A DNA stretch of 33,944 nt, taken from NCBI GenBank assembly GCA_902634795.1, contig CACPLK010000009.1:1-33944 (forward strand), given 5' to 3'. How positions within the stretch are numbered: the first letter of the stretch is position 1; each line of letters opens with the position of its first letter. Under the pieces are notes generated by a model. The model had not been told where the DNA came from. It saw only the letters and a list, made by a program, of their open reading frames with translations, and did not search any database. A program made the translations under genes and the position numbers. Origin of the DNA: an uncultured Prochlorococcus sp. GTDB lineage: Bacteria > Cyanobacteriota > Cyanobacteriia > PCC-6307 > Cyanobiaceae. Positions 19,087-27,893 of the stretch are shown here, in pieces.

Positions 19087-20133
19087 ATGAAATCAATGCC
19101 TGTCACCCCTCCATCTGATAATCGTATTGCTCAATTAATTGACGCGAACCTTGATCGCGCTAGAGAAGGGCTTCGAGTAATGGAAGATTGGTGCAGGTTT
19201 GGTCTCAAGAGGAGTGATTTTTCGATTCAAATTAAAGATTGGAGGCAACAATTAGGAGGACATCACCATAAGATTTATCGAAAAGCAAGGCTTACGTCCA
19301 ACGACCCAGCGATGGGAGTTTCGCATCCTTTACAAAAAGTCAGATCAACCCCAGAGGCTATATTTATTGCGAACTCATCAAGAGTTCAAGAGGCCTTAAG
19401 AGTGATAGAAGAGTTTACTAAATTAACAGATCCAAATCTTTGTAAAATTGCCACCAAAATTAGATACGAAACTTATGAGATCGAAATAAAAGTGCTTAAT
19501 ACAGCTGAAGGTTTAAATAAAAGACAAGTCTTAAAAAATTGTTCCATATACTTAATAACAACAAATAGAAGAAATCTCGAAGACATTGTTCTTCAGTCTC
19601 TTAAAGCAGGTGTAAAAATAGTTCAATACAGAGAGAAATTTTTACAAGATAATGAAAAAATTTCACAAGCGAAATGCCTAGCCTCTCTTTGTAAAAAATA
19701 CAATTCACTTTTTATAGTCAATGATCGTATTGATATCGCACTTGCTGTTGACGCCGATGGGATTCATTTAGGACAAGAAGATATACCCACAAAAATAGCT
19801 AGAGAGCTACTGGGAACTGAAAAGATCATTGGCCGAAGCACTCACTGCCTTAAAGATATAAAAAATGCCGAAAAGGAAGGCTGTGATTATATTGGCATAG
19901 GACCAATATTTTCCTCTGAAACAAAAAAGCAACTAAATCCAATTGGAATTGAATACCTTAGAGAGGGATTAAGTGAAACCCTCCTTCCTGCTTTTGCTAT
20001 TGGGGGAATTAATAGCTCAAACATCAACAAATTAAACCAAATCAATAATCTTCGCATAGCCGTATCAAATGCAATTATGAATTCAAATGACCCCTTTTCT
20101 AAAACAGAAGAGCTTCTTAAATTTCTAAAATGA
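19087..20133 (+). CDS. thiE: Thiamine-phosphate synthase with cyanobacterial-type N-terminal extension
   Basis: C-terminal ThiE motifs VQYREK, VNDRIDIALAVDADGIHLGQEDIP, IGIGPIFSSETKK; N-terminal domain RIAQLIDANLDRAREGLRVMEDWCRF. Confidence 0.95.
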   Translation: MKSMPVTPPSDNRIAQLIDANLDRAREGLRVMEDWCRFGLKRSDFSIQIKDWRQQLGGHHHKIYRKARLTSNDPAMGVSHPLQKVRSTPEAIFIANSSRVQEALRVIEEFTKLTDPNLCKIATKIRYETYEIEIKVLNTAEGLNKRQVLKNCSIYLITTNRRNLEDIVLQSLKAGVKIVQYREKFLQDNEKISQAKCLASLCKKYNSLFIVNDRIDIALAVDADGIHLGQEDIPTKIARELLGTEKIIGRSTHCLKDIKNAEKEGCDYIGIGPIFSSETKKQLNPIGIEYLREGLSETLLPAFAIGGINSSNINKLNQINNLRIAVSNAIMNSNDPFSKTEELLKFLK

Positions 20134-20348
20134 AATTAAAAATTAACGGCGAAATTAAAACCATTAAAAACTCTTATGAAGAATTAGTATTGGAAAATTT
20201 ACTTAAAAACTTGGGTTACAAACCCCAACTAGTTGTAGTGGAGGTAAATGGTGAAATTATCAACCCAAAAGTTTGGATGAATACAAAAATAAAGAATGGC
20301 GATTGCTTAGAGGTTGTAACAATTGTTGGTGGAGGTTCCTACAGTTAA
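20130..20348 (+). CDS. thiS: Sulfur carrier protein ThiS, with residues after the C-terminal glycines (...TIVGGGSYS)
   Basis: 4-nt ATGA overlap with thiE; MKLKINGEIKTI...VVVEVNGEIINPKVW...GDCLEVVTIVGGGSYS. Confidence 0.9.
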   Translation: MKLKINGEIKTIKNSYEELVLENLLKNLGYKPQLVVVEVNGEIINPKVWMNTKIKNGDCLEVVTIVGGGSYS

Positions 20349-20367
20349 TTGATTCCAATCAAAATAA

Positions 20368-21333
20368 GTGTTCAAATTGACTTGCTTTAAATCGTTTAAA
20401 AGAAAAAGATTTTTTTCTTTTCTGGTTATTTCTTCAATAATTTTCTCTTTTTTATTTGTAAATCCCAACCTAGCTTCAGCTGCCAGTGGAGGACGCATAG
20501 GCGGAGGAAGTTTTCAAGCACCTTCAACAACACGAAGGCAAAATTACGGAGGTTATGGAGGCAATAACTTTCGAGGTTATGGAAGTGGTTATAGAGGAGG
20601 TGGTATTGGTTTTCCTTTTCTATTGCCAATATTTGGCTTTGGTGGTGGTGGAATTTTTGGGTTTTTAATACTTATGTCAATCGTTGGTGTGATTGTTAAT
20701 TCATTTAAAAACTCTTCAAATTTTTCCAACTCAAGTAAAAACCCATTATTTTCTCAAACATCCAACCCTTCCAAAGTTTCTTTAATACAGTTTCAGATTG
20801 GCTTACTTGCAAGTGCAAAAGAAATTCAAGTAAAACTTAGGGAGCTTGCTTCCTCATCAAGCACTTCGACTTCATCAGGCCTTCAAAGAGTCCTTCAAGA
20901 CACATCACTCGCCTTATTAAGGAAACCTGAATTATGGGTCTATTCAAATATAGAGACAGGCTCCGTTCCTTTTGCCTCCGCAGAATCCACATTTAATCGA
21001 ATCTCAATAACTGAAAGAAGCAAATTAAAAGCTGAACTCACATCAAACTATTCCGGTCAAATATCTACCTCAATAAAGAATGAATCCAATCCTGGTGATT
21101 CAGATTCAACAAATGAATACATAGCGATCACGATTTTGGTAGCGTCTAAAAAAGATTTAAGACTAAACAACTCCACAAACAACGAACAAATCACCGAGGC
21201 ATTAAGGCTCTTAGGATCAATATCATCAAATGACCTAATCGCATTAGAAATCATCTGGCAACCTGACGGAGAAGGAGAGACTTTGAGAGAAGAAGAGCTA
21301 ATAACTCAATACCCAAATCTTAAACATTTATAA
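20368..21333 (+). CDS. DUF1517-like membrane protein, Gly-rich
   Basis: Signal/TM N-terminus, ASGGRIGGGSFQAPSTTRR, Gly/Tyr-rich linker, second TM, IAITILVASKKDLRLN. Confidence 0.8.
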   Translation: MFKLTCFKSFKRKRFFSFLVISSIIFSFLFVNPNLASAASGGRIGGGSFQAPSTTRRQNYGGYGGNNFRGYGSGYRGGGIGFPFLLPIFGFGGGGIFGFLILMSIVGVIVNSFKNSSNFSNSSKNPLFSQTSNPSKVSLIQFQIGLLASAKEIQVKLRELASSSSTSTSSGLQRVLQDTSLALLRKPELWVYSNIETGSVPFASAESTFNRISITERSKLKAELTSNYSGQISTSIKNESNPGDSDSTNEYIAITILVASKKDLRLNNSTNNEQITEALRLLGSISSNDLIALEIIWQPDGEGETLREEELITQYPNLKHL

Positions 21334-21461
21334 AGTCAGTAACCTAAGCAACCAAAAACCTGATTTCTTTATATTTTTTTCATCTTATTTACGTAAACAA
21401 GCGTCAAAAAACATATGAAAAAGAGTTAGCATTCCGTGACAGTTTCATATTTACAATAGAA

Positions 21462-21629
21462 GTGTCAGCTTCTTCACAACCAGAACCTCGTTCAATGAAA
21501 TGGGAAAGCTCTGGAGAGCTAGCTCAAAGAGATTTATCAGAATTAGTCACTCGTCTTCTTGATGTTGAATCGAGCAATAATAGTGATGAGCTAACAAGAC
21601 TGGGTAGCAAATATGACGAAGAATCTTAA
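21462..21629 (+). CDS. Small hypothetical protein (55 aa, GTG start): (M)SASSQPEPRSMKWESSGELAQRDLSELVTRLLDVESSNNSDELTRLGSKYDEES
   Basis: Hand-translated; charged, protein-like; not in ORF track. Confidence 0.5.
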   Translation: MSASSQPEPRSMKWESSGELAQRDLSELVTRLLDVESSNNSDELTRLGSKYDEES

Positions 21630-21694
21630 GACTATAAATACACCCTTGCGCTCCTTCAGTTAATAGCTCAACTTAGGGGAAAGAAGAGAGTTTA

Positions 21695-21832
21695 ATGAGG
21701 AGAAAGACTATTCAATGGATAAATACTCCGGTTATTACTGAAGCTATATTCCGTTACGAAAAAGGTCTACTCCCTAACTCAATGAAATTATGGCTAGAAC
21801 AAGTTCTAGAAATCAATTCAGATAAAAATTAG
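21695..21832 (+). CDS. Small hypothetical protein (45 aa): MRRKTIQWINTPVITEAIFRYEKGLLPNSMKLWLEQVLEINSDKN
   Basis: Hand-translated; preceded by purine-rich ggggaaagaagagag; stop overlaps the larB stop on the opposite strand. Confidence 0.5.
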   Translation: MRRKTIQWINTPVITEAIFRYEKGLLPNSMKLWLEQVLEINSDKN

Positions 21833-22476
21833 GCTAATAAGATTCTAATAGCAGCCATAGCTGCACCATATCCATTATCAATATTCACTATTAATAGTCC
21901 TGGAGCACAACTTGCAAGCATTCCCTCCATTGCCGTTTTACCACCACCACTAATCCCATATCCAACTGAAATAGGAAGTCCAATAATTGGCTGAGGAACT
22001 AATCCAGCGAGTACCGTAGGTAATGCTCCTTCCATGCCGGCGCAGGCAATAATTACTTTTGCTAATTTTATTTCTTCCAGCCTATCTAGCAGCCTGTGAA
22101 GTCCTGCCACACCAACATCAATCAATAATTTAGTTTTTATTCCATGAAAGTTCAAAGCTATTTCTGCTTCTGACGCCACCCTTACATCACTTGTACCTCC
22201 AGTCAAAATAATTACTTCTTCCTCAGAAGAAGTACATTCCTTGAACTCCCCCATAGTTAAACAACCAGATATTTCATGAAATTCTGCAGAAGGAAATTCA
22301 ACTAAAAGTTTTTCTCCTTTCTCTTTAGAAAGTCTTGTCACCAAAGCAGTTTCAGACTCAAGTTGATATTTCTTCAATATTTCAGAAATTTGATCAATTG
22401 TTTTGTGCTCCCCCCATATAGCCTCAATTACACCGAGTCGACTTCGCCTCTCAAAATCAATATTGGATTGATTCAT
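21829..22476 (-). CDS. larB: LarB-like nickel-pincer-cofactor biosynthesis / AIR carboxylase-related protein
   Basis: VIILTGGTSDVRVASEAEIAL, IIACAGMEGALPTVLAGLVPQPIIGLPISVGYG. Confidence 0.9.
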   Translation of the reverse strand: MNQSNIDFERRSRLGVIEAIWGEHKTIDQISEILKKYQLESETALVTRLSKEKGEKLLVEFPSAEFHEISGCLTMGEFKECTSSEEEVIILTGGTSDVRVASEAEIALNFHGIKTKLLIDVGVAGLHRLLDRLEEIKLAKVIIACAGMEGALPTVLAGLVPQPIIGLPISVGYGISGGGKTAMEGMLASCAPGLLIVNIDNGYGAAMAAIRILLA

Positions 22477-22478
22477 AT

Positions 22479-22934
22479 TTACTCTGGATTTAACTCCCCT
22501 TCAAAAATCAATGGGAAAGGATTTCCACTATTTTCACCTGTTTCCTTTCTTGCAATTTTTTCGAAATCATTCTGGACAAGATTTATTTCTGTCTGAGAGA
22601 TGTTTTTCCAAGCAGCTCTTGACTCCCAACCAATTAATAAGGTTGCTTCCTCAACTTTAGGATCCCACAAAAGTTGGCGTCCTAAAAAACCTTCTTGTTT
22701 CAATAACCATGGCTCCCAACTTCCTTCTTCGGCTTTTAACCAAGCATTTTTAAATTTTTTTGGGACGTGAAGCTTAAGGTGCTCAACAATAGATTCTCTT
22801 GGAAAATTAACTTTCAACAAAGACTCAGCTTGAATATTTTTAACGTTTCCAAAAACAGTAGAAAGAAGAATCACATTAATAAAAAGAAAACTAAATATTG
22901 TTTTGATGAAATTTTTACTTCTACTAATGTTCAT
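22479..22934 (-). CDS. TIGR03792-like hypothetical protein with signal-like N-terminus
   Basis: [71 protein letters not shown] overlap with ispF stop supports this start. Confidence 0.7.
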   Translation of the reverse strand: MNISRSKNFIKTIFSFLFINVILLSTVFGNVKNIQAESLLKVNFPRESIVEHLKLHVPKKFKNAWLKAEEGSWEPWLLKQEGFLGRQLLWDPKVEEATLLIGWESRAAWKNISQTEINLVQNDFEKIARKETGENSGNPFPLIFEGELNPE

Positions 22935-23431
22935 TTTTTTTTCATCAAAACAACTGCATGACAACTTATACCTTCCTCTCTTCCCTCAGCACCTAATTTC
23001 TCATTTGTAGTTGCTTTAACTCCTACATCATCAGCTTTAACTCCGATTTTCTTAGATATTTTCTCCTTCATTGAGTCAATATGAGGTTTTAATTTTGGCC
23101 TTTCAGCGACAATAACTGAATCAATATTTTGAATTTGCCAACCTTTCTTCTCTATCAATTCCATGACCTTTTCAAGAAGAATCAAGCTATTTGCATTTTT
23201 CCATTTGGGGTCATCTGGAGGGAAATACTTTCCAATGTCACCCAAGGATAATGCCCCTAATATGGCATCCATGATTGCATGAGTAAGAACATCTGCATCA
23301 CTATGACCATCAAGACCTAATCCATCAGGATGGATTAACTTCACCCCTCCAAGAATTAAAGGCCGACCCTCAACCAAGCGATGCATGTCGTAGCCATTGC
23401 CGATCCGTAGCTGAGGAAAATTATCTTTCAT
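22931..23431 (-). CDS. ispF: 2-C-methyl-D-erythritol 2,4-cyclodiphosphate synthase
   Basis: [69 protein letters not shown]. Confidence 0.98.
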   Translation of the reverse strand: MKDNFPQLRIGNGYDMHRLVEGRPLILGGVKLIHPDGLGLDGHSDADVLTHAIMDAILGALSLGDIGKYFPPDDPKWKNANSLILLEKVMELIEKKGWQIQNIDSVIVAERPKLKPHIDSMKEKISKKIGVKADDVGVKATTNEKLGAEGREEGISCHAVVLMKKK

Positions 23432-23590
23432 ATCAACAAGTTTCGGGGAAGATTTTCGACCTGTGACTCAACTGTGTTTCAATTACGTAAGTTTGTGAAC
23501 GAATTGTTTAACAGAAATTGTCGATCAATTTCATTCTAGTCGAGCGTAGAGCGAACGTAAAAAGATTTAGGTAAGCGTTAGTTAATACTC

Positions 23591-23689
23591 GCAGATCAGT
23601 AAGTGATAAATAAGAATCACTGATTGATCTTATTTCCCTAAAAGTTCCAAGAGGGAATCAAAAGGCGTTGTAATCGCTTTATTTTTTTT
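23591..23689 (+). ncRNA. Candidate structured small RNA with terminator (competes with the antisense 42-aa ORF)
   Basis: 15-bp imperfect stem 23593-23607/23616-23630 (one G.U, one A.G), 6-bp stem TTCCCT/AGGGAA, then AAGGCG-ttgtaat-CGCTTT followed by a T8 run at 23682-23689; TAATAC at about 23583-23588 as a possible -10. Confidence 0.35.
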
Positions 23690-23758
23690 CGCCAAGGTAG
23701 AGATCAGAATGAAAAGGACCTTCTTTACATTTGCCGTTACTTCTGGCGATATTTTCAT
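23630..23758 (-). CDS. Small hypothetical protein (42 aa): MKISPEVTANVKKVLFILISTLAKKNKAITTPFDSLLELLGK
   Basis: Hand-translated ATG-to-TAA, protein-like amphipathic sequence; no strong RBS. Confidence 0.45.
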   Translation of the reverse strand: MKISPEVTANVKKVLFILISTLAKKNKAITTPFDSLLELLGK

Positions 23759-23783
23759 CTCTAACTCATGCCGTTTTATTGGG

Positions 23784-25409
23784 TTACTGACTAATAGAAT
23801 CAATTATGGGTGAAAGCATTTTTTGATACTTTTCCCATACCCCAACATGTTCTTTCGTAATTGGATACCTAGGAAGGATACAACTATAACCTCTTAAAAT
23901 ACGCTTATTTAAGTGAGGAGATAAATATATTTTATCCCATTCAAAGTTTAACCAACTAATTAATGATTTAATCATTGACTTAGGTTCATAAACCAATGAT
24001 TCATAATTCAGACAATATATTCTTGATGAATACAAAAGCTTAAATTCTTCTAGAATTTTATTTTGAGATAAATAATAATCTTTTGTATCATTGAGGGATG
24101 ATGTTAGATTCCAACCAGTTGTAAAATATGTCTGATACAATGTAAGAACATTATCTAATATATATCGTTTGCAAGCAACAATTTTTGCTGTTGGAAAATG
24201 ATTTAAAATTAGACCTAAAAAAGAAAAATCACTGACTTTAATTATTGTTCTCTCACCGTTACCTTTAGTTTTTAAAATATTATTATAAATAACATCATAA
24301 AAACTATTTTTATTTCCCTTGCTTAAATTATCAAGCCAGTCTTGAAGCATCTTATTAAAGATAAGCTCATCTTGAATTGGATCTTTACTCTTCATTGTAA
24401 TAATTGACTCAACCAATGTGGAACCACTTCCAGGAATACCAAAAATAAAAATTAATTCAGAATTATTTGGAGATTTGATATTTGGTTCATGGGATAAATC
24501 TATCAAGATTTTTAGTTTATTTTCTCTGGAAAAATAAGAATCAATATTAGAAGGCATATATTTCAATTTCAATTCATTAACAAAAACAAGCTGCTTAGCA
24601 CTCTCAACATATTTTTCTTGTTTATGTAAAGTAGTTGCACGCGAAAAATGAATATCAAATTGACTATTTAAATCATTTTTGCTAAGAATATCCTCTGAAA
24701 AAAGATCCTTATTCCAGTAATCAATATTTTTAGAAGTTTTTAAATTCGAAAGAGAGCAATAAGGTCTAGAAAAAAATGGGGAAAGTTTATGTGCCTTTTG
24801 ATTTAATTTTTCTGCTTCTTTTAAATCACCTAGCTCAACAATGACGGAAGAAAGATTATGATAATATTTTGCTTTATTAGGATTAATCTCTATAGCTCTG
24901 CGATAATATTTTATAGACTCAATATGATTTCCTTCAGAGAAAAGAAATGAGCCAAAATATGCCATAAGAGAATCGCAATTACAATCAAGTTTCACCGCTT
25001 TGCGCAATGCATTTTCAGCATTTTGTTTTTGAAAAGATTCTCTATACAAAACTCCTAAACAAAAATAGGACTTTGCGCTGTCAGGATTGAGTTCTATGGC
25101 TTCGAGAAGATATTTTTCTGCTTCTTTTAATTTGCCTAGACTTGTTAAAATTGTTCCATAATTAGAAAGAACCCGGTAATCTTTATATCCTTTATTAATG
25201 AAATCTTGATAATATTTTGCTGCTTCTGAAATATTTCCATGTGAATGAAACCTAAATGCTTGATTAATTATTTGTTCTTTAGAATTTTTAGAAGAAGTAT
25301 TAGTATTAATAGTTAAATTTTCTTGATTTTCGTCTAAAGAAAATTGGATTGGATATGTTTTTACTTCAGTAATTTTCTTGTTTTCTTCTTCTTGACTAGA
25401 ACTATCCAT
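23784..25409 (-). CDS. TPR-repeat protein with C-terminal sulfotransferase domain
   Basis: TPR units (KEAEKYLLEAIELNPDSAKSYFCLGVLY...), then IFIFGIPGSGSTLVESIITM (5'-PSB-like P-loop) and AKIVACKRYILDNVLTLYQTYF (3'-PB-like). Confidence 0.85.
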   Translation of the reverse strand: MDSSSQEEENKKITEVKTYPIQFSLDENQENLTINTNTSSKNSKEQIINQAFRFHSHGNISEAAKYYQDFINKGYKDYRVLSNYGTILTSLGKLKEAEKYLLEAIELNPDSAKSYFCLGVLYRESFQKQNAENALRKAVKLDCNCDSLMAYFGSFLFSEGNHIESIKYYRRAIEINPNKAKYYHNLSSVIVELGDLKEAEKLNQKAHKLSPFFSRPYCSLSNLKTSKNIDYWNKDLFSEDILSKNDLNSQFDIHFSRATTLHKQEKYVESAKQLVFVNELKLKYMPSNIDSYFSRENKLKILIDLSHEPNIKSPNNSELIFIFGIPGSGSTLVESIITMKSKDPIQDELIFNKMLQDWLDNLSKGNKNSFYDVIYNNILKTKGNGERTIIKVSDFSFLGLILNHFPTAKIVACKRYILDNVLTLYQTYFTTGWNLTSSLNDTKDYYLSQNKILEEFKLLYSSRIYCLNYESLVYEPKSMIKSLISWLNFEWDKIYLSPHLNKRILRGYSCILPRYPITKEHVGVWEKYQKMLSPIIDSISQ

Positions 25410-25685
25410 CTTCTCGTATCTTTTATCTCATTTGATTCTTACGATTTTACTACTAAAGAGAAGCGGATACTTGAAATTGATTAGTGTCCTGAAATTGCTT
25501 AACAATAAACAAAAAGGTTGCACTTACCAGTCAAAAGAGTGTATAGGGGCAAATGCGAGCGTTCATCTTATTAATACAACCTCACACATATATGAAATAA
25601 TTTTTTTGGGAAATTTCAAGGTTTTACTTAGCACGCTAATATTTAAGCTAATTTATTCTTTAAATATTTATATTAATGATTTTCT

Positions 25686-26285
25686 TTAGGATGAAAAATT
25701 CATCCAACCTGTAATTATATATTTAGTTCCTGATTTTAATATATTACCTCTATGAGCATGGGTCCATTCAGCAGGCCAAATCAAAGTTAACCCTTGTTTT
25801 GGCTGAACATCTAAATCATAATGACTAAAGTGTGTCGAGCCTCCATCCTTCACATCATTCAAGTAAGTCATAAAAGCAAACACTCTATGAAGATTTTCTA
25901 AAGACGTTCTTTCTGTATGAATTTTTCTAAAATGCTGACCAGTAGTATATCTTTGAATATTAAAAGGGCCAATTTCTAATTTCTCAGCAATTGATTCTAA
26001 AAATGGCCATTGAGAAACATAGTCTTTATAGCATTCAAATAGTTTTACGAAGTATTCTTTAAGAATTTGGTTCCCTGGTAAATCAAGTTCTTTTGGTTTT
26101 ATTGTTAAATCAATACTATCTTTCTTTTCTAAGTTAATTCCTTCTGCTACTCTTCCTTGGATGTGTCTGGTTTGATTTAATTCATAATAGTCGATTATAC
26201 TTTCACATAAGGAATGAGGTTCAATAAGCCAAGCCCCGATGAAATCAGGATTAAAATTACCCTTTTTAATGCACTCTCTTTTCAT
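25686..26285 (-). CDS. 2OG-Fe(II) oxygenase (prolyl-4-hydroxylase-like)
   Basis: FNIQRYTTGQHFRKIHTERT (HxE in the HxD/E position), FAFMTYLNDVKDGGSTHF, LIWPAEWTHAHRGNILKSGTKYIITGWMNF. Confidence 0.85.
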   Translation of the reverse strand: MKRECIKKGNFNPDFIGAWLIEPHSLCESIIDYYELNQTRHIQGRVAEGINLEKKDSIDLTIKPKELDLPGNQILKEYFVKLFECYKDYVSQWPFLESIAEKLEIGPFNIQRYTTGQHFRKIHTERTSLENLHRVFAFMTYLNDVKDGGSTHFSHYDLDVQPKQGLTLIWPAEWTHAHRGNILKSGTKYIITGWMNFSS

Positions 26286-26286
26286 T

Positions 26287-26874
26287 TTAATTAATAACTA
26301 TTGATGACATTCTATAATCAAAGTTAATTGCACCATTAACTTCTCTTAATGTTTTTACCCCATCATGATGCTTTCCTTGTTTCATAAGTACTGTACCCAG
26401 TCCTGAAAATGCCATCTCAATATTTTTATTTATATTAATTGCTTTTTCATAACTTAAATAGGCTTCTTCTAGTTCACCTAACTCTTGTAAAACATACCCA
26501 AGATTACAATATGCTTCTGCATAATCAGGCCTAAGCTTAATCGCTTTACGAATAGAACTCTCAGCCTCATTTGGCTTATTTTGATCACTCAAAATATTAC
26601 CTAAATTGTAATAGGCCATCGCGAAATCAGGCTTTATTTGTATAGCTTTACGCATTGATTTCTCAGCCTCTTCAAGTCTTCCTAAATCAGATAAAATATT
26701 ACCCAGGTTCGAATGAGCTTCTGCAAAGTCTGGTTTTATTTTAATTGCTTTTCTTTGCATCAATTCTGCTTCTTCTGGTTTTCCAATTTCTCTTAATATT
26801 CCTCCGAGATTTGTATAAGCAATTTCATTTCGAGGGGATAGTTCAATTGATTTATTATAAAAATCTATAGCCAA
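26287..26874 (-). CDS. TPR-repeat protein, probably N-terminally truncated (TTG start inside a TPR unit)
   Basis: Successive 34-aa TPRs (KPEEAELMQRKAIKIKPDFAEAHSNLGNILSDLGR...); in-frame TAA five codons upstream within TPR-homologous sequence (TAA AAG GGG AAA AAT GAT TTG). Confidence 0.75.
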   Translation of the reverse strand: MAIDFYNKSIELSPRNEIAYTNLGGILREIGKPEEAELMQRKAIKIKPDFAEAHSNLGNILSDLGRLEEAEKSMRKAIQIKPDFAMAYYNLGNILSDQNKPNEAESSIRKAIKLRPDYAEAYCNLGYVLQELGELEEAYLSYEKAININKNIEMAFSGLGTVLMKQGKHHDGVKTLREVNGAINFDYRMSSIVIN

Positions 26875-27144
26875 ATCATTTTTCCCCTTTTATCGTATAT
26901 TTTTTCTTATGTAGTTATAATAGAAGAAATTAGTCTATTTATTTAATTATCTTTGTAGTTAAAATATAATTAGTTCAATATTTTCACTGTATTAAAAAAA
27001 ATAAAAGCTTTAAAATTATAATTCAAATTAATTTCAAGATCTGTCTTATCCTTAAGAGAGTTCTTTAAATCTATGAAGAAAAATCCTTCTAAGGAGCAAA
27101 AAAGTGTATATTGTATTTATAAATAATATTATAAAAACAACATA

Positions 27145-27657
27145 GTGAAAGGATTTAAAAAACGAGAACGACCTAAGGAAAAGAAAGATACTGTAACAAC
27201 TTATACCATTCCTAGGGTTACTCCAGAAGAAGACATCAATACTGATCTGAATAAAAAGCAACTAATTTCTAAAGCACTTTCATTCCATTCGCAAGGCAAA
27301 ATTAAGGTTGCAGAAAAATACTATAAAATAATTATTGATAAGGGCTTTAAAGATCCGGTAATTTTTTCTAATTTGGGTGCAATATATAAACAAAAAGGGC
27401 AAAATGATAGAGGTAAAGCTATTACCCACTATAGTCAAACATTTAGCCTTCCAGAAATTCCTGGTGTCAGAACTGTTTACAATGGTGACTATTTATCAAT
27501 TCCAGCAGAAGAAGGTCAAATATTAATATGGCGAAGTCATATAAGACATGGTTATATAAATACTAATGAAGGAGACAACAGAACCACACTTAGTTTTAAC
27601 TCAATCCCTCAAACTTTAAGAAGCGGAGCCTATTCATTTACTGTTAATGACAACTAA
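27145..27657 (+). CDS. Chimeric ORF: TPR head fused to C-terminal fragment of a 2OG-Fe(II) oxygenase-like domain
   Basis: Head ISKALSFHSQGKIKVAEKYYKIIIDKGFKDPVIFSNLGAIYKQKGQND; tail YLSIPAEEGQILIWRSHIRHGYINTNEGDNRTTLSFNSIPQTL lacks the oxygenase N-terminal half. Confidence 0.6.
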   Translation: MKGFKKRERPKEKKDTVTTYTIPRVTPEEDINTDLNKKQLISKALSFHSQGKIKVAEKYYKIIIDKGFKDPVIFSNLGAIYKQKGQNDRGKAITHYSQTFSLPEIPGVRTVYNGDYLSIPAEEGQILIWRSHIRHGYINTNEGDNRTTLSFNSIPQTLRSGAYSFTVNDN

Positions 27658-27663
27658 ATACTT

Positions 27664-27683
27664 CAATCAATTTAAATTGATTG
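27664..27683. repeat. 20-bp perfect palindrome CAATCAATTTAAATTGATTG just after the chimeric ORF
   Basis: Direct reading. Confidence 0.75.
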
Positions 27684-27893
27684 TTAATCTCTTGAAATAT
27701 TTTTACATTTAATTCACAAAAGACATTACCAGTATTTAATCTATTCCTAATTGTATTAAGACTTACAAAGGAATTTTATACTTAAATTGTTAAAGAATAA
27801 ATAACAATTTAGAAAGAAATCTAAACTTTACATAACAACAATTTAATTATCAGCTCTAGAACTTTTTTACAGCCTCACTTAAGATATAGATAA

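Noticed and set aside
25432-25689. 85-aa plus-strand ORF in the spacer of the TPR cluster
   Set aside because: TTG start, Leu/Ile/Lys-biased low-complexity translation in AT-rich DNA; no recognisable motif.
26287-26874. Repeated ~102-bp units considered as a DNA tandem repeat or CRISPR-like array
   Set aside because: They are in-frame 34-aa TPR units, explained by protein repeat structure.
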